Assembly: GCA_002732015.1 (NCBI GenBank)
Contig: PCCU01000078.1
Span: 1-11,771 of the forward strand
Reading direction: 5' to 3'
DNA from: Candidatus Pelagibacterales bacterium
Lineage (GTDB): Bacteria; Pseudomonadota; Alphaproteobacteria; TMED109
DNA length: 11,771 nt
Positions 1 through 5,779 of this stretch are shown one piece after another (position 1 is the first letter of the stretch; every line of letters starts with the position of its first letter). The notes below the pieces were generated by a model, which did no database searches, was not told where the DNA came from, and saw nothing but the letters and a program-made list of their open reading frames with translations. The translations under genes were made by a program, and so were the position numbers.

Positions 1-668
1 AAATCGACTGCTATGGATAATCGATTGATCGCCTAGTTACTTCTTCCAGCAAATGGGAGGCTGTCTTGTCATTAGCTTGATCACGGTTAATGCACTGCTT
101 CCGCTCCTAAGCATTTTGATCGAACTTATACCGAATAAACCAGAAAGCTAGTCCGGCAAAAATAATTGGTATGCTTAGGGTCTGAACTAGAATGATCATG
201 TCTGCGCTAGGCATTCCAGCGTTTAGTATTAGGTGATGCCAATTGACATTTTCATTCCAGACAGGGAGCCGAAATTCTTGCCTTGGACCGTCCTCAGGAA
301 AATTAAAATGCCTATTCTATCCACCAGGTATAAGTGCTGGCGATCTGTTGATTGCAATGAAACCTCGACCAAAAACTTACCTAGGCCTTCCTGGAGGAAC
401 AATCAGTCTTCCAGAGTAGCTCAAGATTTTCTCTGATAAATTGGAAGTCGGATTGAAGAAGGAGTAGACCTTTTATCACAAAGCATTATCGAGATCAGAA
501 AGGAAGGAACTGACATTTCTCTCAATGATAGTTATTTCTAAGGATTGGACAATTGAAAATAGAAAAATGATTGTGATAGTCAGACCTCCTTTAGAAGCAG
601 AAAAAGTGAAAGTAGAATTAGAAAGAAGGCAGAAGTTGATTACTTCTAGACGTCTCTAGAAAATAAAA
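1..668. other. Gene-poor left end with decayed coding fragments
   Basis: This end holds no intact, convincing gene and looks less AT-rich than the remainder. Besides the aminotransferase-like remnant, the minus strand has an open frame from 316 down to a TAG at 107-109. Its C-terminal part, starting at an ATG at 214, would encode 35 residues with one hydrophobic membrane-like segment (LSIPIIFAGLAFWFIRY) and a short basic tail. The same frame then runs on to another TAG at 11-13. A further short plus-strand frame (ATG at 525, TAG at 657-659, 44 residues) is highly charged. None has a good ribosome-binding site. I read the region as eroded remains of genes, not as functional coding sequence. 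Confidence 0.4.
233..541 (+). pseudogene. Decayed C-terminal fragment of a PLP-dependent (MocR-type) aminotransferase, tentative
   Basis: No single frame is open across this stretch, but pieces in two plus-strand frames join into the order expected at the end of a MocR or 2-aminoadipate-type aminotransferase. A frame beginning at 233 gives REPKFLPWTV (Trp codon at 284). The next frame then gives YPPGISAGDLL and LPGGTISLPE (about 309-416), followed by a TAG at 417 and LKIFSDKLE. The first frame resumes at 440 with RIEEGVDLLSQSI and ends at the TAA at 539. In intact relatives the order is W-x-x-P-x-G-G, then LP-x-G-(6 residues)-LL, then a PG-x-x-F-like loop, then R-L-S-F and I-x-E-G-V-x-x-L, which these pieces imitate. 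The catalytic lysine region would lie upstream and is not seen. The frameshifts and internal stop argue that it is dead. The match is from memory of the family, so this is moderate to low confidence. Confidence 0.4.
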
Positions 669-1112
669 TCAGTCTTCTTCCCCAGTTGAAGTTATTTTTT
701 CTAATTCTGGCATCTGACGAGTGATTGCAGCATAAACTCTAGGATCAGACCTTAACTCCTCCAGCAACTGTGTGTCTGTCATCTTGCCCACGTTGATCTG
801 CACAGCATTCACAAACTTCACATCCGACCATCGATCAGGATCTCGATTTTTTAAATAAAAACACGCTGCTCCTGTGGATCCATTAAGTGCCTGTTCATAA
901 ATGGCATTACTGACCTCAACAAGGCCTTTGGCTTGACCTCTTTTGAAACTCTCCGAAATCTCCGCACTTTTATGCTTTGCGTCATACCACCATGTCTCTG
1001 AAATTCCTAAAGCACGGCAAATCTGCTGTTGAGAAAGACCTCGAGATGCTTGGAATTCTATTTGCTCAAGTAATTGTGTAGTTATTTTACGAGGTTTAGG
1101 TCCTGTTTTCAT
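669..1112 (-). CDS. Helix-turn-helix protein resembling phage terminase small subunit
   Basis: This 147-residue protein has a basic N-terminus (MKTGPKPRK), then a helix-turn-helix at about residues 25-46 (LSQQQICRALGISETWWYDA). An alpha-helical stretch follows, with the block STGAACFYLKNRDPDRWSD at about 80-98. A helix-turn-helix followed by an A/T-x-x-F-x-L-K-N-R-x-P-x-x-W motif is a recurrent layout in small subunits of phage DNA-packaging terminases, which bind phage DNA and load it onto the large ATPase/nuclease. The tail is acidic (STGEED). The start has no Shine-Dalgarno site but follows a very AT-rich promoter-like stretch. No large terminase follows on the same strand in positions 1-668, so this is an orphan, perhaps a prophage relic or a domesticated DNA-binding protein. 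The alternative is a host regulator sharing the fold. Confidence 0.65.
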   Translation of the reverse strand: MKTGPKPRKITTQLLEQIEFQASRGLSQQQICRALGISETWWYDAKHKSAEISESFKRGQAKGLVEVSNAIYEQALNGSTGAACFYLKNRDPDRWSDVKFVNAVQINVGKMTDTQLLEELRSDPRVYAAITRQMPELEKITSTGEED

Positions 1113-1115
1113 AAA

Positions 1116-1130
1116 AATATTTAAAATTAA
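1116..1130 (+). repeat. Direct repeat, copy 1 (15 bp)
   Basis: This is the first exact copy of AATATTTAAAATTAA, only 3 bp upstream of the start codon of the minus-strand terminase-like gene. The two copies start 39 bp apart. They could be a paired operator, but in DNA this AT-rich a chance origin is possible. Confidence 0.5.
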
Positions 1131-1154
1131 AGTTTTTTCAAATTTATAAAGTAT

Positions 1155-1169
1155 AATATTTAAAATTAA
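1155..1169 (+). repeat. Direct repeat, copy 2 (15 bp)
   Basis: This is the second exact copy of AATATTTAAAATTAA, 42 bp from the minus-strand start codon, which is where a promoter for that gene would be expected. Confidence 0.5.
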
Positions 1170-1286
1170 TTAGAAATCAACTAAAAATAACATTGTTTTT
1201 TTTTAAAAAAATAAATCTAATCATTTTTGTCTTGCTGAGAAAAAAGCATATGTTATTTTTCTTAAAAAATTAATGATTGAGGAAAT

Positions 1287-1577
1287 ATGGGGAAATCATA
1301 TCTAGTTGCTACATACAGTGAAATAAAGGATCCTAAAAAACTTAAGGAATATGGTGAGGGAGCTGGTCCTGCATTGTCCAAAAATGGTGCTACAACCTTA
1401 GCGAGAGGGTCTGACATCTTGAGTCTTGAAGGAATTCCTCCTATAAGGGCTGTAATATTAGAGTTTGAAAATATTGAAGAAGCGCGAAAAGCCTATAATA
1501 GTGCTGAATATCAAGAATCTAAGAAAAAACTTGAAGGTGGAGTAACTCGTAATTTGTTTGTAATTGAGGGTATATAA
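1287..1577 (+). CDS. DUF1330-like small alpha/beta protein
   Basis: This 96-residue protein has the normal length and layout of the DUF1330 family, small dimeric ferredoxin-like alpha/beta-barrel proteins. It opens with a strand (KSYLVATYSEIKD) and a helix (PKKLKEYGEGAGPALSKNGA). A central strand pair follows around RGSDILSLEG and RAVILEFENIEEARKAY. The family hallmark S-x-E-Y-Q-x-x-x (SAEYQESKK, about 71-79) leads into a last strand (NLFVIEGI). The biochemical role of the family is not established, so none is assigned. The start is supported by a GAGG ribosome-binding motif at 1279-1282, rather close to the ATG. It stands alone, 198 bp before the transporter operon and on the same strand, so it could share that regulon. 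No clear terminator follows it. Confidence 0.85.
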   Translation: MGKSYLVATYSEIKDPKKLKEYGEGAGPALSKNGATTLARGSDILSLEGIPPIRAVILEFENIEEARKAYNSAEYQESKKKLEGGVTRNLFVIEGI

Positions 1578-1775
1578 TCCAGTTTTTAAATAAAAATTAT
1601 GGCTGTTGTAAAAAAAATAAATAAATTTTTAACTAAAATTCTTGAAATAAAAATTTATCCGTGGTGTCGAACAATTCTCTTTAGAGACTTCAATAAAACT
1701 GGTTTTGATTAATCTTTTAAATAAAATTATTGCCTTCTAAAGAATTGTAATTAATCTTAAATAAATGGAAATATT
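1578..1775 (+). promoter_or_regulatory. Leader region of the transporter/oxidation operon
   Basis: This 198-bp AT-rich gap lies before the first gene of the seven-gene cluster and is the most likely place for its promoter. Two structures are visible. One is an imperfect inverted repeat, ACAATTCTCTTTAG (1671-1684) against CTAAAGAATTGT (1737-1748), with a 2-nt bulge and about 52 nt between the arms. The other is a near direct repeat, ATTAATCTTTTAAATAAA (1708-1725) and ATTAATCTTAAATAAA (1750-1765). The second repeat copy lies just upstream of the start codon at 1776, which has only a weak ribosome-binding site. No promoter hexamers are clear enough to call. Confidence 0.4.
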
Positions 1776-2894
1776 ATGAAAATAAAAAATTTAATTTTAT
1801 CTTTAATAGTTCTAAATTTTTCTGCATTAAGTACATATGCAGATCAACTTGCTGAAGATCGGGTAAACTATTTTAGAAAATCTGTGCCAGATTTAATCAT
1901 ATCTGAACCAATAAAAACTATCCCAAAAAATATCTCAGTATACTACATCCAATGTGGTGTTCCAGTCTGTGAAGAAATCAAACAAGGAATCGAAGGAGCA
2001 ACAAAAGCTTTGGGATGGAAACTAAACATCATAACGCATAAGGATACTCCCGATACTGTTCAGCAAGCATGGCAAGCTGTAGTTGATTCTAATCCTGATT
2101 TAGTCCTTGCTTCAGGTAATCCGAGAGAGTTTTTTGAGGATCAACTTGCAATTTTGGAGAATCGAAACGTACCAGTTGTAGTTTGGTCTCTGCCTGAACC
2201 CTATAGGCCTGGTAAAGGTTTAGATGCGAACCTATTATCTGGTGATGATTATTATTTTTATGGTGTTTTAATGGCTGACTACATTGTTTCTGAAAGCAAT
2301 GGAAAAGCAGATACCATTTTCTTTGGCCTACCTCTATTTCCTGTTCTACAGTTAGTTAGTGAAGGATTTGAAAAGGAATATAAGCGTGCTTGTCCAACCT
2401 GTAATCTAAAAATCGTTCCAATAGATATTATGGATCTTATAAACGGTAAAGTTCCACAGGTTGTAATAAGTGAACTTCAAGTAAACCCAAATGCTAATTG
2501 GATTCCTTTTGCATTTGGTGGGATGCTTTTTGGTGTTCCTGAAGCGTTAGAAGCCGTAGATCTTGCTTCGCGTGTATCCTCGATTTCTCAGGCTGGAGGA
2601 CCGTTAAATTTTAACTTTATTGCGAATGGTGCAGTTCAAGTTGCAGAAGTAGGGTTGGCGTCTGAATATCTTGGATGGAGAGCAATAGATGTTGGAGCTC
2701 GTCTCATATCTGGACAGGACATAGGAAATCCAGTATCAAATCAGTTTGTAAAGATTCAAGGACGACCAGATGTTTTGGCAGCAGGATTACCACTGCAGAT
2801 TCTTGAAAAAAATAGTTTAAATGATCCTAATAAACTTTGGCCAGGCGTAGATAATTTTCAGAATAAATTTAAAATTCTTTGGGGCATTAAGTGA
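1776..2894 (+). CDS. ABC importer substrate-binding protein, sugar-binding (RbsB/Peripla_BP_4-like) type
   Basis: This 372-residue secreted solute receptor captures a small organic molecule and delivers it to the permease encoded two genes later. Residues 1-22 are a clear Sec signal peptide: Lys-rich start, hydrophobic core LILSLIVL, then a small-residue end STYA before DQ, with cleavage expected after Ala22. The mature part fits the two-lobed periplasmic-binding fold of the ribose-receptor group. The first strand is SVYYIQCGVPVC and an early helix is EIKQGIEGATKALGW. The segment DTVQQAWQAVVDSNPDLVLASG matches the family's Q-x-A-x-x-x-A-x-x-x-x-P-D block. Two cysteine pairs stand out: Cys60/Cys65 (CGVPVC) and Cys206/Cys209 (CPTC). 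Both would be in an oxidising compartment and could form disulfides. No lipobox is seen. The substrate is unknown; the genes downstream suggest something that is oxidised, not necessarily a sugar. A strong hairpin follows directly after the stop codon. Confidence 0.88.
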   Translation: MKIKNLILSLIVLNFSALSTYADQLAEDRVNYFRKSVPDLIISEPIKTIPKNISVYYIQCGVPVCEEIKQGIEGATKALGWKLNIITHKDTPDTVQQAWQAVVDSNPDLVLASGNPREFFEDQLAILENRNVPVVVWSLPEPYRPGKGLDANLLSGDDYYFYGVLMADYIVSESNGKADTIFFGLPLFPVLQLVSEGFEKEYKRACPTCNLKIVPIDIMDLINGKVPQVVISELQVNPNANWIPFAFGGMLFGVPEALEAVDLASRVSSISQAGGPLNFNFIANGAVQVAEVGLASEYLGWRAIDVGARLISGQDIGNPVSNQFVKIQGRPDVLAAGLPLQILEKNSLNDPNKLWPGVDNFQNKFKILWGIK

Positions 2895-2898
2895 ATAA

Positions 2899-2922
2899 AT
2901 GTGTGGGTTGAACCCCACACAT
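2899..2922 (+). promoter_or_regulatory. Intergenic hairpin between binding-protein and ATPase genes
   Basis: The stem ATGTGTGGG (2899-2907) pairs perfectly with CCCACACAT (2914-2922) around a 6-nt loop. It begins 4 nt after the binding-protein stop codon and ends 8 nt before the preferred ATPase start. No T-run follows, so it is not a classical terminator. Hairpins in this place in binding-protein operons are known to protect upstream mRNA from 3' exonucleases, so that receptor is made in excess over ATPase and permease. That role is inferred here. Confidence 0.7.
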
Positions 2923-2930
2923 CAATTTCA

Positions 2931-4493
2931 ATGGAATCTTCAATACTTAGACTCCATAACCTTTCAAAAACTTTTCCGGGTCAGATTGCACTTGATAGTG
3001 TTGATTTGAGTGTAAATGAGGGAATTGTACATGCATTATTAGGTCAAAATGGCTCTGGAAAATCCACACTAATTAAGCTTTTATCTGGTTTTGAAAAACC
3101 AGACTTTGGATATAAAGCCTTCCTGAATCAACAAAAAACTGATCTTTGGTATGATCGTAATACTAATAAAAAATTTATTAGGATTGTTCATCAAGATTTA
3201 GGGTTAGTACAAAATTTAAATACTATTGAAAATCTAGCTCTTGGCAGGGGGTACCACACCAATTTTCTAGGTACTATAAATTGGAATAAAGAAGGGGTTA
3301 GAGCACAAGATCTCTTAGAAGATCTTGGCATTGTTCCTGATGTGAGAAAGCCAGTAGGATTACTTTCTCGAGCAGAACAAACTTATATTTCAATCGCAAG
3401 AGCTTTACAAGGTTGGGAGGATTACTCAAGAGGTTTGCTCATCCTTGATGAGCCAACTGCATCTTTACAATTTGATGAGATATCTTCCTTGTTTAAAACA
3501 ATAAGGATGATACAAAACAAAGGTGCTGGGATACTCTATGTTTCTCATAGACTTGATGAAATATTTGAAATTGCAAATTATGTTACTATTTTAAACGATG
3601 GGAAAAAAATATATAGCAATGAAATTTCAGAAAGAAATAAACCTAATATCGTAAAAATTTTAACAAAGAAAGATACCTTTTCAAAAAAAATTTTAAAAAA
3701 TAAACCTGGTAAAAAAGTAATTTTAGAATGTGATTCAATTTATAGCCATAAGCTTAAAGGCGTCGATTTTAAATTGTATGAAAATGAGATACTTGGTGTA
3801 GCAGGATTAATCGGTTCTGGAAGGGATGAATTAGGCTCAGTTATATTTGGTGCTAACCCTCGTTTCAGTGGAAAAGTACTAATTGAAAAAGAAATCGTTT
3901 TTGCTGACCCCAAAGATTCAATTATTAAAGGAATTGGATATTTGCCAAGTGATAGGAAAACATTAGGTTTAATAGAACGTCATCGATTATTTGAACATAT
4001 TACACTTCCATTTATTAAGAAAAATACAAATATTTTTGGTCATATTGATCGTAAAAAGGAAATACAGGATGTTAAATATTGGAGTAATTTAGTTAATCTC
4101 AAGCCTCCTGACTTATTTCAAAGAATGCACAAATTTAGTGGAGGCAATCAACAAAAAGCAGTGATAGCTCGATGGCTAAGAATGAAACCTAAGGTTTTAA
4201 TCCTTGATGATCCTAGTCAAGGAGTTGATATGGAATCTAAAAATATACTTTATGATCTTATTTTAAAAGCCACTAAAAATGGAACTTCGATAATTATATG
4301 CAGCTCTGATCCTTCTGAATTATGTAGATTATGTAATAGAGTTATTGTTCTTAAAGCAGGTATTAAAGTCGCAGACTTTTCTGGTAAACAGCTTACATTA
4401 GAAAAAATAGAATCAGAATCCATAGGAACTTCAAATAATCGAAGAGGCATGAGAATACATCAACATGATGTTACTACAGAATTAATAAGATGA
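2931..4493 (+). CDS. ABC importer ATPase, two nucleotide-binding domains (RbsA/MglA type)
   Basis: This 520-residue protein powers import by ATP hydrolysis at the cytoplasmic face. Domain 1 is complete: Walker A GQNGSGKS (38-45), signature LSRAEQ (145-150), Walker B ending LILDEP (Asp173, Glu174) and switch His206. Domain 2 has a degenerate P-loop GLIGSGRDE (292-300), a good signature FSGGNQQK (402-409), LILDDP at Walker B (Asp427 where Glu is usual), and no switch histidine (ICSSDP). One active and one degenerate site is normal for this family, although the Glu-to-Asp change is a further departure. The frame is also open from a GTG at 2901, but that codon lies inside the hairpin stem. Starting at ATG 2931 gives MESSILRLHNLSKTFPG, the usual N-terminal length of the family, so I prefer it. 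No Shine-Dalgarno site is visible at either start. The stop overlaps the permease start by 4 bp (ATGA). Confidence 0.9.
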   Translation: MESSILRLHNLSKTFPGQIALDSVDLSVNEGIVHALLGQNGSGKSTLIKLLSGFEKPDFGYKAFLNQQKTDLWYDRNTNKKFIRIVHQDLGLVQNLNTIENLALGRGYHTNFLGTINWNKEGVRAQDLLEDLGIVPDVRKPVGLLSRAEQTYISIARALQGWEDYSRGLLILDEPTASLQFDEISSLFKTIRMIQNKGAGILYVSHRLDEIFEIANYVTILNDGKKIYSNEISERNKPNIVKILTKKDTFSKKILKNKPGKKVILECDSIYSHKLKGVDFKLYENEILGVAGLIGSGRDELGSVIFGANPRFSGKVLIEKEIVFADPKDSIIKGIGYLPSDRKTLGLIERHRLFEHITLPFIKKNTNIFGHIDRKKEIQDVKYWSNLVNLKPPDLFQRMHKFSGGNQQKAVIARWLRMKPKVLILDDPSQGVDMESKNILYDLILKATKNGTSIIICSSDPSELCRLCNRVIVLKAGIKVADFSGKQLTLEKIESESIGTSNNRRGMRIHQHDVTTELIR

Positions 4494-5773
4494 GGACTCC
4501 CAAACTGCTCCCTCAAAAAGAGGATCAAAAAATTTTTAAAGATGAACTTACAGACAAATTACCATTCATAAGAAGAAAAATAGAATTTTTAGATTGGATT
4601 TGGAGATACAGAAAAATTAAGACTAAACCTAAAGAAATTTCAGATAGTAGATTTGAAACTAAAAGATATTCATTAAGATGGAAAAAATTACATCCAAGAA
4701 ATATTAGTGTCTTATATCTTTATGTAATCATCTTTTCGATATTTTCTTTGTGGGTACCAGAAACTTGGTTAACATCACTCACACATAAAACTATTTTAAA
4801 TCAAGAAGCTGTTCTGATTATTGTTTCACTTGGATTGATTATACCGCTTGCCGCAGGAGTATTTGATTTGTCTATTGGTGCAGTTATTTCTCTGAGTTCT
4901 ATGCTAGTATCTTGGATGATTATTAATGCAGAGATGAATATAGTAGTTTCTTGTATTATCACAATTATTGTTGGAAGCATAATTGGCATTATTAATGCCT
5001 TTTTGATAATTAAAATCAAAATAGATTCATTCATTACAACTCTTGGTATGTCTTCAGTTTTATTCGCACTTGCAACAGCAATATCAAATGGAAGAATGAT
5101 TTTTGGTTTCGATAAAACTTTTAAAAGTATTGCTCGCTATAACTTTTATGGCATAGAAGCTACAATTTTTTACGCATTAATTTTTGGCATGCTTTTATTA
5201 TGGTTTCTAGAATCTACACCTGGAGGACGATATCTTTTCGCAACAGGTGGAAATCGAGAATCCGCACGTTTGGCAGGTGTATCAACTAATTTTTATATTA
5301 CATTTTCATTAATTTTATCGTCAACAATTGCTTCTATAGGTGGAATTCTTATTACTTCAAAAATAAGTAGTGGAAGTCCAACAGTTGGAGGACCATATCT
5401 TCTACCTGCTTTTGCCGCAGTATTTTTTGGAAGTACTCAATTCATAGGGCGTTTCAATGTTGTTGGAACATTTTTAGCAGTTTTAGTGCTAGAATCAGGT
5501 GTAAAAGGTCTCCAATTAGCAGGAATTACAGCATTATGGGTTGATGATTTTTTTTACGGGCTTGCATTAATCATGGCGGTTGGTTTTAGTACCTTTAGGA
5601 AGAAAGTATATGGCGGTGAGAGGCGTTGGTGGAGAAAAGAAGAAAATGGGACCAAATTTTTTCTTGGATTGAGGATACCTTTCGGATTAAGAAAATCTTA
5701 CAGTACTCAAAACGTAACTGAATGGTGGTATGATCCCGATGATAAACAAGGTAATCATATTAAAAATGAATAA
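4490..5773 (+). CDS. ABC importer permease (RbsC/BPD_transp_2 type) with long cytoplasmic ends
   Basis: This 427-residue integral membrane protein forms the translocation channel. The family core is clear. The segment LIIPLAAGVFDLSIGAVISLSS holds the conserved G-x-D-L-S-x-G motif. ESARLAGVSTNFY is the usual cytoplasmic coupling loop after a membrane helix. SSGSPTVGGPYLLPAFAAVFFG followed by a Gly-rich final pair of helices matches the C-terminal half. Roughly nine or ten hydrophobic segments lie between residue 72 and about 370. RbsC-like permeases are normally about 320-340 residues, so this one is longer. It has a strongly basic N-terminal tail of about 70 residues before the first membrane helix, and a C-terminal tail of about 55 residues rich in Trp, Arg and Lys (GGERRWWRKEE). 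Translation is probably coupled to the ATPase gene by the ATGA overlap. Confidence 0.88.
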   Translation: MRTPKLLPQKEDQKIFKDELTDKLPFIRRKIEFLDWIWRYRKIKTKPKEISDSRFETKRYSLRWKKLHPRNISVLYLYVIIFSIFSLWVPETWLTSLTHKTILNQEAVLIIVSLGLIIPLAAGVFDLSIGAVISLSSMLVSWMIINAEMNIVVSCIITIIVGSIIGIINAFLIIKIKIDSFITTLGMSSVLFALATAISNGRMIFGFDKTFKSIARYNFYGIEATIFYALIFGMLLLWFLESTPGGRYLFATGGNRESARLAGVSTNFYITFSLILSSTIASIGGILITSKISSGSPTVGGPYLLPAFAAVFFGSTQFIGRFNVVGTFLAVLVLESGVKGLQLAGITALWVDDFFYGLALIMAVGFSTFRKKVYGGERRWWRKEENGTKFFLGLRIPFGLRKSYSTQNVTEWWYDPDDKQGNHIKNE

Positions 5774-5779
5774 TATTTT

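Larger units (their letters stand above)
1113..1286. promoter_or_regulatory. AT-rich divergent intergenic region with a repeated 15-mer
   Basis: This gap separates the minus-strand terminase-like gene from the plus-strand DUF1330-like gene, so it must contain promoters for both if both are expressed. It is almost entirely A and T, with a T9-A7 tract at 1196-1211. The 15-mer AATATTTAAAATTAA occurs exactly twice (1116-1130 and 1155-1169). No single -35/-10 pair stands out enough from the background to be called. Confidence 0.45.

Noticed and set aside
11..319. Minus-strand frame interrupted only by TAG codons (317, 107, 11), suggesting amber recoding in a phage next to the terminase-like gene
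   Set aside because: The same frame meets TAA and TGA shortly upstream (beyond position 319), and the terminase-like gene itself ends with TGA. Other genes in the window use all three stops normally.
233..436. 67-codon plus-strand open frame as an intact gene
   Set aside because: Only its middle resembles a protein family and the likeness continues in another frame. There is no ribosome-binding site, so it is better read as part of a decayed aminotransferase.
1196..1211. T9-A7 tract as a transcription terminator
   Set aside because: There is no GC-bearing stem before it on either strand. It is more likely part of AT-rich promoter DNA.
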